Shown here in pieces: positions 38,501 to 52,097 of a DNA stretch of 64,000 nt. Position 1 is the first letter of the stretch, and every line of letters begins with the position of its first letter. The stretch is taken from NCBI GenBank assembly GCA_025093555.1, contig JAIWNF010000005.1:434001-498000 (forward strand). The letters are read 5' to 3'. Under the pieces are notes generated by a model, which was not told the origin of the DNA, made no database searches, and saw only the letters and a list, made by a program, of their open reading frames with translations. The position numbers were made by a program, and so were the translations under genes. The stretch is from Circinella umbellata. Its lineage: Eukaryota; Mucoromycota; Mucoromycetes; Mucorales; Lichtheimiaceae.

Positions 38501-41080
38501 TCGTTTATACTATGTACCTTTTTTTTAGCGCGCGCTTTCTGACCTGCGTCTTATCCATTGAATATTGTTGTTACTATTATTGGTTCAATAATAATGCACT
38601 TTTTCTTTCGTTCTTCTCCTATACTGAAGAAAAAGAAAAGGTCTACTTTATAATTTAGCGCTGTTTCTTTTTTCTTTTTTTGATCTTATCTCCACGATAC
38701 AAAAGACTGTTATTGAGAGATGAAGATTCTTCCTTTTCCAATCTTTTTATTTTTTAATGTGTTGTCTGTGTTAAAAAATTCTCGGAGAGATTACAACAAA
38801 ATTACTCCTTTTCTCCTGGAAAATGGTTCGGCTTCTTGTTATCAAAAAAGAACAATGATTATATTTCTTGTTTATAATATTATAGTAATAAAGTAAAGAG
38901 TCAATTACTTGGATTGTAAAGAGAAAAAACATGTGTGAGCGCCAACTGTGGGGGTAGGAGAAGGGGAAATAATGCGGAGTCCGAGGAAGAATGTGTAAAC
39001 AATACAATATATATGTATATATAAATATATATAGTGGGAATAGCAAGAAGCAGGCTTTGTTTTATATTTATACAATACACAATTGTTCATATGATGGTCA
39101 GTGCACAGAAAAAATTACGCCAGACCACTACACGCACAAAATTCATATTTGGAATAACCGTGCAGTACACCAAATAGGTAATAATACCAATTTCGGAGGC
39201 TTTATTGTTTTCTGGGTAATTATTATAATTATTATGCAAACTTGTCAAGTAAAATGATCATTGATATAATCATCACTAATTCTTTTTTGAAAAATAAAAA
39301 TGATAATTGTAAAGTTATCAGTCAGCCTTAAAAAAATCCTATTTTAGCTGATGATAACATCAAAGAATGAAATTAATAGTAATGTAAAAGTATATTTTCC
39401 TTTGCAAAAGGGGTAAATAAAGGTCAGCGTATCTTTTTTTTCTTTCCCTAGTTCTGTATTCTTTTTTCTTTACTTCATTTTAATCTCTAAATGAAAATTT
39501 TGCCAATTTGTATATATTTCTGGAACACAATTATCACAGTTTGTGTTATGATAAATATATACATGTACAAAGTGCTACAAGCTACGTGATGCTGCATCAC
39601 TTTTGACTTGGCTTTCAAATCTCGGCCGAATCAGTACGAAATAGTTATCAGTCTAAATAAAAAAAAAGGGGGCGTTGGGGGTAGAAAGAAGAAGAAGAAG
39701 AAGAAGACTAAAAAAGAGTGAAATGAATAGCTAGCTCTTTTTTGTTTAAAGGACATCGATACGCCCATAACAAAAATTAAAAATCAGTGTTCTATGAACT
39801 ATATAATAAGTACTCTTTTCTTGACTCTTTTTTATTAACAGGATTACACAGTCGTTTGTTCCTTTTAAATATTTTGTATTTTTGTTCTTTATGTTTTATC
39901 TAGCTGTGTGTTTTATATTTGATTGTTTAACTACTCAAGGGGATAACAATCGGAAAAAAAAGTTTTAAAAAAAGGGGAGTGAGGAGAACAGGAATACTAC
40001 GCTCGGATGTGCCAAAAAAAAAAACTATAACGAGGAGTAGAATAGTGTGGAAAAGGGTAAAGTATAAAGCAATTTTGAGTGAGATTTTGGGTAAGTGTCT
40101 ATAGGGAGAAAAAAGAGTTGGATTTGTTTTTATTTTTTGGATGAGGGGGATTATAGAAGACAGGTCATAATAATATTAATTATTATTATAAACCGCAAAG
40201 AAGACCGGTATACGAAAACCGTAGTATAATATAACAGTAATAAGAGGAATTCTATCATGGAGTGCATGAACAATTTTATTAGCAGAACAATTTTTTTGTA
40301 GACGTTACAAAAAGGTACATCTGTCGGCCAGCTTTTGGAAAAGGTCACAAGAACAATGATCAAAAAAGGGGGGAGGAAGGGGGGAAAGAAAAAGAAACAC
40401 AGAGATTGTAAATTGCGAATAGTATACAGAGCGTTTAGGGTTAAGCTTGTCTTTATTATTATTATTATATTATTATAGAATGAAGGATTGCATAAAAGAA
40501 GGCATAATTGGGTCCCATTGAACCCCATGATTTTAAAGGAAAAACTTTTATGGTTGAACAAACTTGAAATAATAGGAAAGTTATATAAAGAATTTTTTTT
40601 AGTGGGACGATAGACTATAATAAAACTCACTTTATACAAAAAATGGCCAACATGAGTTTTTATAGTCATAAAATCTCAAGTGTATTACAACAGTATTGAT
40701 GGAGCGTTTTGTGTTATGCTGTAAAAAAAAAAGAGGCGCTGACGACCTTTTTTTTTTTTTTACTCGGCGCTTTCTGGATAATTTGTACATCTACTGGGAA
40801 TTGTGACTCAAAGAGAGAGAGCCCTATAACTTGCATATTATATTATATTATATATATTATAATTATTAAGATGGAAAACCCACCCCCATTCAACTCATTA
40901 TTACGTTTACCATTTTCTATTTAAGCCATACAAGTTTTGATTTTGTTTCTAAAGCTTTTTTTTTTCTTTTTTTTTTACAACTTTCTCGGTTTCTTTTCTA
41001 TTTTTTTTTACTCTTATATTTCTATATATTCTCTTCTCTGTTTTTATATATATATTTGTCCACTTATATTATTTACACTT
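35598..41080. other. 5.5-kb intergenic region
   Basis: Long AT-rich stretch with many homopolymers, a GAA microsatellite at 39684-39707, and short open frames that are low-complexity. A small ATG-initiated frame (40871-40924, 17 residues) lies upstream of the homeobox gene and may be a uORF. TATA-like sequence near 41041-41056 precedes the homeobox start. No protein gene is supported on either strand. Confidence 0.5.
39684..39707. repeat. (GAA)n microsatellite
   Basis: A GAA run of about seven units (purine-rich on the plus strand) in the large intergenic region. Confidence 0.8.
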
Positions 41081-42399
41081 ATGAAAAATAACATCATGAC
41101 AACCGCTACTCGTTCAGATGTAAATATTTTAAACTGCTAGCCAGTTATTATTATCACCTAGGCAACAATGGCTATTACGGGAATTTTCCCTTGTCTCTCT
41201 TGTAGCAACAATAAATTTACTTAATTAACCTGCTTCTTTCACTTTTATATTATCTATATATATATAATAGTCGCGCGTATTTTGTCCATTAGTATTGTAT
41301 CATGACTCTCCTTCGAGTCGATTTGCTTCCTCATTTCAGACGCAACAACAAACTCTGATCGAGCGTCACCGAGATAAAACAAATGTAATGCTTCAACGTA
41401 ATGCTCAAGTTTGGGCTTCTGCAAGAAGAGAATCTTCGCAAGGTGAGATAAACGAGACTAATATTTTTATTATCATTATTTTTAAAATACTATTGATTCA
41501 ACAACATAAAAAAATTCTAATTACAAATGATAATTTATATCGCAGAAAAATATAACACTACGGCCACATCAACAGCACCTGTAGCGGAAGAAGATGATGA
41601 TCACATTGATGTGTCTCCGAGTACAAGCACAAGCTCCGCATCCAGTGCATCGTCTAGTTCTAGTTGGGGAAGTAACAATAGCTCGTGCGACAGTATTGCT
41701 ACGATTGATAATACAAAAGTTGTCCACTATTCACCCCGTCTGGGTGTGAAGGACTTGTTGTCACCTGAGATCTATCCATCGACAAAAGACATGCCACCTC
41801 CCCCCTTACCCGTTTTGAAACAGGTCACATCAGCAGCACCACCAGTACAATCATTATCAGCGTCTCCCGCAACTGCAAATAATAACAAATTATCAACAAA
41901 TGCTAACACTAATAATACTGCTGTTGATCCTATCAAGAAACGTCGTCGGGGAAACCTTCCAAAAGAAGTTACTGAATTTTTAAAAGGCTGGCTTGTGGAT
42001 CATAAGAAACATCCTTATCCATCCGAAAAAGAAAAAATTCAACTTGCTAATCGCACCGGTTTGACTGTCAATCAGATCAGTAATTGGTTTATTAATGCAC
42101 GACGACGCATTTTACAACCCATGCTAGAGTCCGAGTCACTCAATGCACAGTTAATGGCATACTCAGAAATGGCATCACTTGAACAGAAAAAAAGGCGACA
42201 ACTTGATATTTATGCTTATCAAGGATTTGCAGGTAAACTATCACTGTCTTCTATTATTATAATTTGCTAACTAAAAAGTATTATAATAATAGACTACGGA
42301 GCCGATGATAATCGTAAATGGGCTTTTAGACGAACCAAACTTCCAGCTTTTGACGTTACCGAACATGACCATCACTATTCATCACTTGTGATGCGATAA
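41081..42399 (+). CDS. TALE-class homeobox transcription factor
   Basis: Four exons (41081-41119, 41340-41442, 41546-42232, 42293-42399) give 311 residues; a second in-frame ATG at 41096 would give 306. The N-terminus is hydrophilic, followed by Ser/Thr/Asp-rich low complexity. The homeodomain is at about 178-236 (KKRRRGNLPKEVTEFLKGWL to NWFINARRR), with the extra residues between helices 1 and 2 (HKKHPYPSEKEK) that define TALE proteins and the recognition helix NQISNWFINARRR. The C-terminal tail is short and His-rich. TALE proteins bind DNA in the nucleus and regulate development; fungal members include mating and morphogenesis regulators, but no specific role can be given here. Exon joining is supported by frame: exon 1 to 2 uses acceptor TTTCAG at 41334-41339. 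Confidence 0.85.
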
Positions 42400-45300
42400 A
42401 TGATAACACATCTTCAATTATTATTATTATTATTATTATTACTACTATTACTATCCGGAGAAACATACATCGTACTGTTTTACTTCATCAACCATCAATA
42501 ATAACAACGTAACGTATCGTCAGAACTAAAGTTTGATTGTTTATTATATCACAATATTTTTCTTTCCTCTACCCCTTTCACCATTTTTTTCTTTGTGTTG
42601 TTAATGTCTTTTTCCATTTTCACCTCGTATTGGTATATTTAGTCATTTTTACATATACATATATACCTTTTTTTTTTTATTTTTATCTTCTATACATATC
42701 TCTTTTTCAGTATCGTTTCTTTCTACTTTTTTTTTTGTCGCTCAGTTTATTTTTATTTTTCTTTTTGTATATCTGTACAGTATTAGTTTCTTTTATTCAT
42801 TTGGCCTGAGACCATTATATATTTTTATTATCTTTTTTATCATCTGCAAACACTTTCTTTTGACAACAACCTCCTCTGACCAGACTTGTACACGCACACA
42901 TACACTATATAGGCCACTATCTTTCTCTCTCTCTCTTTCTCTTTCTTTAATACACATCACTAGGATCTCACGAGTCATATATCAATTACTCCCCTTTTTT
43001 TAACTTTATGTCAGCTGTTATTTTGCATCCAATTGCATACGACAAAACAAACAAGCCGTATATTTTATTATATCGAACTACACAACAACAACAACAACAA
43101 CAACGCACAAACAAACAAGATACTATTTACTTTTAACTATTTTATTTTTTACTCATGCAGTCATTCCTCAAAACCTTCAACATCATCTTATCTTCCTCAT
43201 TTAGTTATACCCTCATTACTTTCCTTTTTTCAAAACATAATAACACAATCTTATTATGTTGTATTTAGTTCATTATGTAACATACTTTATACTTTTTCCA
43301 TTTTCTACTTATCAGTTACATACTATACTTCCCTATCCCTCTTTATCTCAATCCATACTTTCTTTCACATTTATTCTAATAAACAAACAAAAAACAACTA
43401 GTGTGCTCATTGAAGGTCAAATCGAAAAAAGCTGTAATGATAATCACTTTCCACATATTACACAACATATAACGGATAGTATCCCGATGATATAAGGATC
43501 GGGGCACCCGTGACATTCCTCTTTGTATATCTTGTGTGTGTGAATATTAACAAATCACTTACCGAGCTTTAAACCGACCGACGATCTAATATGCTATATA
43601 CCCAATTTTTTTTTATTATTATTATTTTGACAATATCAAATAAATAATTGGTAAGACCAAGAACCTAATAATGCACCCTGAATTTTTGTTACTGTAGTCT
43701 TTTGAATGAACACGCATATATCAAAGCTTCATATATACTGGCTTAGGCGGACTGGTATAGTATTGTTTGAAAATTATAGACATTTTTTCAGGTATGATAC
43801 CTTGCTAATAAAAAAAAACCATCCCTACTTCTCTTAGCTCGTATTTCAAATATATACTTGTCATTTGTTATGTTTAGTAGTTGATAAGCATATAGTAATT
43901 AAACGACATCTTATGACAGATAAAATGAAAGAATATCCACTGATTATTGCAAAGCAGCTCGATTTGTTGGGGGGAGAGGGGGAAAATGCTGTGATTGTCG
44001 CGCTATAATCATACCTAAAAATTTGAGTTATGCATCTTTTTGTCTTTTCAAGGGGTAATAGAATAAGATAAATAAAATGATAGAATTGATGATTGACATA
44101 TAAAAAAAAGGGGGTAGATGACATCGCATTGTTTTTTATTTATTTATGTATCAAACAAACAAATAAGTTACAGAAAAGGATCTATTTTCGTGGAGAAGGA
44201 CAAAAACTACGTATTGCAAAAAAAAACAATTTTTGTATATATGAAGTTATGATTTACTCGTTGTCGGATAACATGTCCCGTAAAACATGCCAGTAATTCT
44301 CAAAAAAGAAAAACTCTCGGGCCCATGCGTTTACTAAACTTGTTAATATGCACATTTCACACCGATGATCTCGTGTTTGTACTAGACAAGAACTTCTAAG
44401 TTGACTTTGTTTTTTATACAAATACGCAACAGCTTGTATGATAACCTACTTATCGTGAGTATGCCTGTCATTAATATTATGCATGTCGTAATATCTAATA
44501 ATGCGTAACCTTACATATAATAGAAATATAATTTACTGTTACAATATATAAAAAAAGCATAGAATCATGTAAATCAATGGCACTTGTATTGTTCAGCCAT
44601 GCAGACGAGTAAAAAGACAAGTTATCCTTCAACAGAGGTCACTTTTTTCCAGTCATGAAATACTCTCCTTCTATGTATGTTACTCCTAACCATTTTTTGA
44701 AGACATGATGTGTCATCTATAACATCATTACTATGTATGTAAATCTTTTGGCGTTTTTTTCTTTTGCTCTACCCAGTACTCTCTTTTTCTTTTGCAGGAT
44801 AAAGTTCTTGATATACAGAATAATATTATTATAAAAAGGGTATAGAAGGGGGTCATATTGAGTCGTAGTACAGTGCGTTAGTAGTATCACGCGGTACGAT
44901 CACTTATAGGTTGTGATAAACAGTAAAGCTGTGTATACAAGAAATCTGTAAAAAGAAAAGAACGAACTTTTAGTTTCACAAATATCTTAGTTACCCGGAA
45001 GTACGGATGTAATTAAATGCGTTTAATCTATTCTTTTCTTAACTCTTTAGCTCTTGCTTTCTCATCATTATAATCAAGTGTTGCAACACTAGTTCTTTCT
45101 ATTCCTAACTTGTCATACACACGTCCCTATTGTTGTACAAATCGACTTTATTCGGAAATTATCATCGAGGATAATTGGAAACTAAACTCTTTTGAATATA
45201 TGTGTGACAGTATAAAAAATGTACACGGGTATTCTCGTGACTTAAGGCCCATCAAACATTTGACATTGAAAGGAATTTTCTTTATTTTTATACCGTTTAA

Positions 45301-48300
45301 TGTACAACGTGAATATTTTTTTATACTGTGCAACGTTTACACAGTATCTTCTTTTTTCTTTGTATTCCTTGTCTTCCAAACCTGTTTGTAGTCCCGAGGT
45401 TAGAAGACAAAGAGACAAAACAATAAAGCATATGTTAGTAGGTAAGGTTAAGAAATAACGTGCTATTGCATAACATATAATGAAATAATATTCTAATAGG
45501 AATAAATATAATGTTATGGTTTTTCACGTAATAATGATATGAATAAATGTTGAAAAAGCAATAATCCATGGAACCTGCTAAGGCTTTTAATAACGCGCGG
45601 TCTGTGCGTTTCAAATGAACTTTCCTATTCGATCAATTGTACATTTCTAAGATCACCCCTCTTTTCTCTCTGCTCATTCTTTGCTTTTTTTTTCTCACTC
45701 GCATTTTCCTCTCTTTTTTTATGTGTTTGGTGGCATGATTTCATGATCATCTTTTATTTATTCAACCTTTTATTTCTTTCAGACCGCCGGTTTTATTATT
45801 TCATATACACTATGACTCGTATTGTATTGTTAAAAGACAAAAGGTTTCCGTATTAGATTACTTGTTTTATTTCTTCTTTTTAGTAATATATTATGAAGAT
45901 AACACAAAAAGCGCTTTGGCCAGTTTCGTTTACACGCCGGCATAACCAGATTTGGTAAATAATGCGGGGGAAATATGAGGTATTGTGGTGTTAGGTTAAG
46001 GGGAGAAAAGAGGGGACAAGGCGATGGTCAAATAAAATAGCAATATAATAAATATGATATATTCATGTGTCAGCCGTAGACCGTGAGATAAGATGTCCAC
46101 ATCGAGAAAATAGGAGAAATATATTTATTTGTTTACAAAATAAACAATATTTGATGGTGAAATATAAGGGAACAAAAAAAAGTGGCGCAATCATATTTTA
46201 TTTTCACTCCCCCAAAAAAAAGCCTATTCCCATCAAAAAATAAAAAAATTGATGTGGGGAAAAAAACCAGATCATTTAGTATTTGGCAGATGATTAAAAT
46301 GTTTTCTTGTATTCAATTTATTTTATATAGTAATAGTATTATTAATAAGATGGTAAATGATAGACATATAATAAAAACAAATTAAGATAAGCCTTTATTT
46401 TGACTGATTCATCTTTATTACTACGTCATTTTCACATTCATTTCCTATTATTGATATTGTTATATATATTTCTTCTTCAATCTACCTTAGTTTTACGTTA
46501 TAGTTATGGTAATACGTATTGATAGTAGAATAAAGGAAGATAAAAATGATAAAAAGTAAAAACTATGCAAAGAGCTGATATGATGAATGAACTACGTATG
46601 TCATATAATACATATCTTGCTTTTAATCATGTTTATATATATATATATGAGAAAAGAAAACATCTAAACCAGCAAATGTATGAATAATCTATTTTCACAT
46701 AAAAACAAAAAAATCGTGGTACGTAGCATATTACATACATGGAGCATCAGTGATTACAAACAATAAAACTAGAATCTTTATTGGTTAAAACATAATTATT
46801 TGGAGGTTCTGCTTCTAAAATATCATTACCATATTGTTGATGTTCAGGCTTTTTTCGTTGTTGTTTTTAGTCTGTACTACTACCTAGATTTACAAATCCA
46901 ATAATTAGAGAAAAGCTCATGTGACTTTTTCTTTACTATATATTATTATATTACAGTAGTTATATTATAGCAAGATTTTAATATATATGCTGATCTTATT
47001 TAAAGCTTAATATAGTAGTCCAAGCATTTGTGTCTTGTACATACATTGCTATAAAAGATTCAAATTGATCAATGTCGCTTAATATAATATTGTAACATTA
47101 TAGCATCGTTTCTTTTGATAATCCTGTTTGATAGAATAACTTCTATCAGTTCGTACATACTGTCTATAATACTTTTATTAACGTAACAATACTAAACTAG
47201 TTAATAAGAGAATTGTAAAATCTCGAATAGTATAATACGATAGATTACTCGATAACAACAAATAGATTGGAATGATCATATGGTTTTCTTGACTTCTAGT
47301 TATTTATTTGAATATGTACGTACTTATTTTACTTACATGCACATTATCGATAACTACATGTAAACCAGCTGACACAGAGCATCTGGTTGAACAGTTTACT
47401 TTTTAATATATATATTAAACGTTGCTTATATATAAATTCGGTGTTCATATTTCTAGTTCGTAAGTATATAGAGAGCATTACAAGTATAATGTACCTTGCA
47501 TGATACATGCTTTATAATAATTTACAGTATTTAATAATAAGTAGTATTATCCATATCCGGAATATATTCCCATTGCAGCACTACAGATATTATTAGTTCA
47601 GAATCTGATTTCACCCGATGAAGATTGATAATTCATACTGCCCCAAATCAACCATAATAAATAAGTCAGGTGATAGATGAACTTATAGCACATCAATAAA
47701 ATTAAGTATTTCAAGAAATGGGTTGAGAGTTGATGGTGTTTTTGAGTAGACAATTAAAAGACATCGCTACCTTTCAATTGGGTACAAATACCCGGAGTTC
47801 GTTCGTAAAGCTCCCAACAGTAGTGATGTTATAGCTTTGATCCACTGAATGATTCCCTTGTTAATGATGTATGTACTGTAGTAATTCGCAAGGATGCCTG
47901 CACTGTTAATAGCTCTTTATATATCATAGCTCTTACGCTCAACAAAGTACCAGATAGATATATATATTATGTTAAGTTTACCCGCTTCTAGACTTTTAAA
48001 TAATAATACTTTTTCATTGTCGTTTTTGTTGCATTGTTGTGTAGTAAATGTCGTACATTACTGTGATAAAAACCACAGTATCAAGTTGTATTACACATGC
48101 ATATTTTCTTTGATCACAAGGTACGTATGTATAAACACGGAAATAAACAAAAAATAAATAACAACATTTCAATCTTGGTAAAAGCACTGGTATTTACCTA
48201 ATCTATTATAAGTGTAAAATTATGTATTATTATTGATTAAATTAAAAGAAATAAATAAGCAGAAAGGAGTACGTAAGGGTGGAATTAATAAAAAAATAGA

Positions 48301-48406
48301 AAAGTAAATAAAGAGAAAAAACTGGCAATACTCGTACGTATAGTTAGAAGAAAAAGGAAAAGAAAACAAAATAATACGTAATAATAATAAAAGTAATGTC
48401 ATAATG
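42400..48406. other. 6-kb intergenic region
   Basis: Starts with the homeobox 3' flank, which carries an (ATT)n/(ACT)n microsatellite at 42418-42451 and pyrimidine-rich sequence to about 43400. The remainder is AT-rich with scattered short frames, none coding-like. A small GC-richer patch is near 45595. It probably also carries the 3' flank of the gene on its right. No RNA gene is recognised. Confidence 0.5.
42418..42451. repeat. (ATT)n/(ACT)n microsatellite
   Basis: About eight ATT units followed by ACT-type units, directly after the homeobox stop codon, so probably within its 3' UTR. Confidence 0.8.
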
Positions 48407-50183
48407 TTAATATGAGACAGGGCCGCCGTAATGATGCTGTTGTTGTAGGTGCTTTTTGGAGTTCATTTTCATTACACGTCGCATCATACTTTTGACGTGC
48501 TTTTGCTTTTGTCGTTGATATTCTTCATCACAAGCATCTTCTTCACGAACTGTTTCTACACTACTGTATTCGCTATCTGTGCCTTGTGAACGTGGTTTGC
48601 GAAGATTAATAATTTTCATTTGTGATAATGAATGATTTATTTTCTTAAGATGTGAACTCTGAGTAACTTTGGAACCTCGTTCAGTCGCATGATTTTCATA
48701 CCGCACAGCACATAATGGCGTAAATTCCGAAAACGCGTGGGCAAGCTGGGACTCGGGCGCACTCGCATCATTATTTTGGAACAAGTATGAGCAGGCAAAT
48801 GGATCCGTAGGAACAGGGAGCTTGGGTTTGGTTGCTTCAGATATGATACGGAACATAAGTGGAGACGCATTAGGATCGTAGTCACTTAATTTAGTACAAA
48901 AGACAGAGATCCAAGGTTCTTCAGGAACAATTTCTTCAGGTTCGTAGTCATTATCAAGCATGGCACGGATTCCGAGGGTATTGGCCGCCCAATCACTATT
49001 GGTGTACTGAATTTTACGAATAAGTCGATCGTACGACTTGGCTTTAGCACGCGCAGCTTCTGTTTTTGACATCGGCGTGCATTCATAATATTTGTTACCG
49101 TTGTTGCTACAGTTTGATATTCGGGCGAACCCAGAGTCGACACGGTCAAGCCACTGGCTTTTATGCTTCAAGTGAATTCGTTTTGAATGTTCAATAATCA
49201 TGCGTGTTAAGAAGTGGTTGGATTTTTCGGCAATAATTGGATCGCAATCTGCAGGTCCAAGAGTCACTTTACCCATGGCTTCACCTAAATGATAGGCATC
49301 CATTAAGTTGTCGCTCTTATGTTGCATCAATTCTACCAAAAAGTCTAAGATTTCAATCAAGAGTTGTTCCCCCTTGAGTGTCAACAGCTTTGAAAGGTTC
49401 GACAATGTACAAGCTATAGCCGATTTATACATCATGCATGTCAATATAGATGTTATAACATTGAGCATCCCACCGCCCCCTTCTTTTTTTCCCTACTTCC
49501 TTGATTTTTCTCAATCTTTCACTGCCACCTTTCCTTCTTTTTCTCTTTTGGAAAAAATTAAGTCTTCTATTTTTTTTTTGTTTCCTTCACTGATACAAAA
49601 AGAAGTCTAATGTTGAAAAAAAAAAGCGAAAACTTACTTTCATAATTGATAATTCGCCATACGTTCTTGGGTACAATTCGCTCCTGACTGCACCACAAAG
49701 TATCCTGCATCAAGGTCGCAACTGAATGAATACTGACGTGGACAACATCTTCGGGAATACAGCTTTGCTCTCTAAAGACTTTGAGAAATAAAACGCTGCT
49801 TGGTGCTATGTATAATGTACATATATAAACATATATTATGTATAACAATTGGATAAGCTGTTAGTTTTCTTTACCCCTTCATTTATGCTTTTTTTTTTTA
49901 ACTGCATGCTATTTTTTTCACACCTGATTTGCGTAAAATTTTTCGTTCATGTAAACCTATATACAATAGTACCCAAAAAAATACGTAGAAAAAAAAAGAA
50001 TAGCATATGTATGTATTATATATACACACGTAACATGGAAATGAATTAATATAAAAATTAGTGATTATTTATAATCGAATCATAAATAAAAATAATGGAT
50101 TTCATTAGTTATTTACCTCGTCGTCGTATTTCATTCATACAAATACGAGTTATTTGGGCTGTAAAGTCAAACGAATATAACAT
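48407..50183 (-). CDS. probable Msb1-like RhoGAP-fold protein
   Basis: Three minus-strand exons (50117-50183, 49638-49805, 48407-49413) give 413 residues. The N-terminal half is helical (APSSVLFLKVFREQ; SIHSVATLMQDTLWCS; NLSKLLTLKGEQLLIEILDF), then LMDAYHLGEAMGKVTLGPAD, which resembles the late helices of the RhoGAP-like domain in the Msb1/Mug8 (DUF1708) family of fungal polarity proteins. The C-terminal part is disordered with basic and Ser-rich patches and a Lys/His/Gln-rich end. Family members work with Rho/Cdc42 and Bem1 at growth sites. The classic catalytic Arg finger is not evident. The join between exons 2 and 3 uses acceptor CTATAG, skipping in-frame sequence further upstream that contains an ATG at 49468; this is the least certain join. 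Msb1 proteins are usually much longer, so this is a short relative or the N-terminus is incomplete. Confidence 0.6.
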
Positions 50184-52097
50184 AATAGTTTGTTTTTCTG
50201 TATCAAAATAAAATTATGGTATAAACTGGTGTTGGCTGTTGTTGCTGTTAGGAAATAACTGTATTAAAACTTCCATCTCTCTAGTAAGAGAGTTCTTTTA
50301 TATCAACTACGTATCTTTAAAGAAAGAAATCCAAGAGAAAAAAGCACATTTTTTTAGCTGCTCAACAAACCTTTTTATTTTCGAGAAAAAAAAACGTACA
50401 ACGAGTGCAAGAAGAGGAAAAAGAATAAAACTGTCATCTACAAATGGTTCTGCTGTGTAAAAGGGTGTGCATTACTTCCCCCTTTCTACCAAGGAGTAAA
50501 AAAAAATAATAAGAGCAAGAAGTTTTTCGATCTATATACTATGTGTGTAAATGTGTTTGCGTTCTCTTTTTACTCTCTCTTTTATCCCGCGTTCTTAAAA
50601 ATAACATAAAGTAAGATTGGAGACACCCGAAAAAATAAAGGGACCGAATTTCTGCTTCGTTGATTCTTTTATAACACGACTATAATACCAAAAGGCTTAA
50701 CCATTCTTTGCGTCTCTTTTTGTAACTGAAAATATATCTAAGATAGTATTCTCTTTACATACGTAGTTGATATATACTACAGTTTTGTTTCACAAAATGA
50801 CACAAAAAAAGTCTTGATATTTGTCGCAGTAATAAGAATCTAATTTTATGATGTCTGCCCTTGAAGAGGAGAACAGGGGAAAATAAAGCCCGTTATCCCG
50901 CCTTGAAAAGGAGGGAGTTTATTGTAAAAAGAAAGAAAGAAATAGAATTACTAACGAAAACCTTGAAGGAGTCGTTTAGTTGGAATCAATTATAAGAGAG
51001 AAAAGCTGAGTTTTATTTTCACGTTGCTAATGTATTGAATGGTTTATTTTGTTTATTATTCGCACATATATGAATCTGTTTTGCCAATGGTGATTACTAT
51101 ATGAGAGGCTAGTATTTAAATAGTGATTATAATGAGGTGGTAGTTTATTTGTTAAAAAACCATTACTACTACATATGAGCCAATTTTTATTTTTTATTAT
51201 ATGAATGTATAAATTTGTGTCACTATGCAATTACAAAAAATAATATGATAATGATATCACTCACAGTTTTTAGTCATTATTACTTTTATCATTGCAAGAA
51301 CAAAAATAACCAGCATTTTCTTTTTTAAAAAGAAACTCGTTTTTTAACCTAAATTGCTTATCAAAGGCTCGCATTTATACTTTACCCTTGTTAATTTAAT
51401 CAGCCATTATAGGATAACTCATTATTGCCAAAATCATCCATCCATATTAAGAATATATACGTCTTTCCACCAACGTATATGTTGTATGTATAATCATTTT
51501 AGCGTGTACCATCAGAAAGACCTGACTCTCAGACCTGACAATTAATTCAGCCTTCTTTTTTCGATAATAAGCATATCGCTATTGATAGCTCAGTTTGGAA
51601 TTTGCAATCAAACTGTTTTTTTCTTATTCTTCACTCCATCTAATTGTGTTAATGCAAATTGATTATTATATTACGTTACCATTATGAAGATCCATACTTA
51701 GCAACTGTTACATATGCTACCTAAAATATATGTATACTAGGCGTAAATCTTTTGTAATCTAGCAACAATAACTAATATGCAATGATTATATTCTTCATTG
51801 TGACATTGCTATATAAAGCTTTAGATACCTTTATTGTGTTAATAATTCGCATAGTTTCCATGGAAAGAGCCTATATTATATAATACTATCAAAAGTCCGA
51901 TGGAAATCGATCGTTTTGTATTGGTGACGCATTTTTTATTTTTTATATTTTTTTTACCTTCTTTACTCTTTCTTTTATTAACTTTTGAAAGTCGCGCCTG
52001 TGTCTGTGTTTTTTTATATTTTTTTTGAGTGAAAAGAAAAAAAAAACTTGTTCTCTTTTTTTTCACCTTAAATAGTTGTTTTACACACTTTCACACC
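50184..52097. other. 1.9-kb divergent intergenic region
   Basis: Promoter space between the minus-strand Msb1-like gene and plus-strand RNA14. AT-rich with poly-A/T runs; no coding signal. An in-frame ATG at 52029 precedes the chosen RNA14 start, but the intervening codons are low-complexity. Confidence 0.5.

Noticed and set aside
40151..40669. 172-codon minus-strand ORF
   Set aside because: Composition is low-complexity Ile/Phe/Leu/Ser from AT-rich DNA, with no splice signals or recognisable domain.
41281..41442. Homeobox exon 2 beginning at 41293 (after ATTAG)
   Set aside because: That acceptor is phase-incompatible with the only donor of exon 1; the TTTCAG acceptor before 41340 keeps the frame.
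43033..43495. Plus-strand ORFs of 122 and 79 codons after the homeobox gene
   Set aside because: Pyrimidine-rich sequence gives Ser/Phe/Tyr/Leu-rich translations in two overlapping frames; typical of non-coding pyrimidine tracts.
49414..49468. Start of the Msb1-like protein at the ATG at 49468
   Set aside because: Upstream exons 49638-49805 and 50117-50183 join in frame by skipping this segment and read as conserved-looking helices, so the ATG is more likely intronic.
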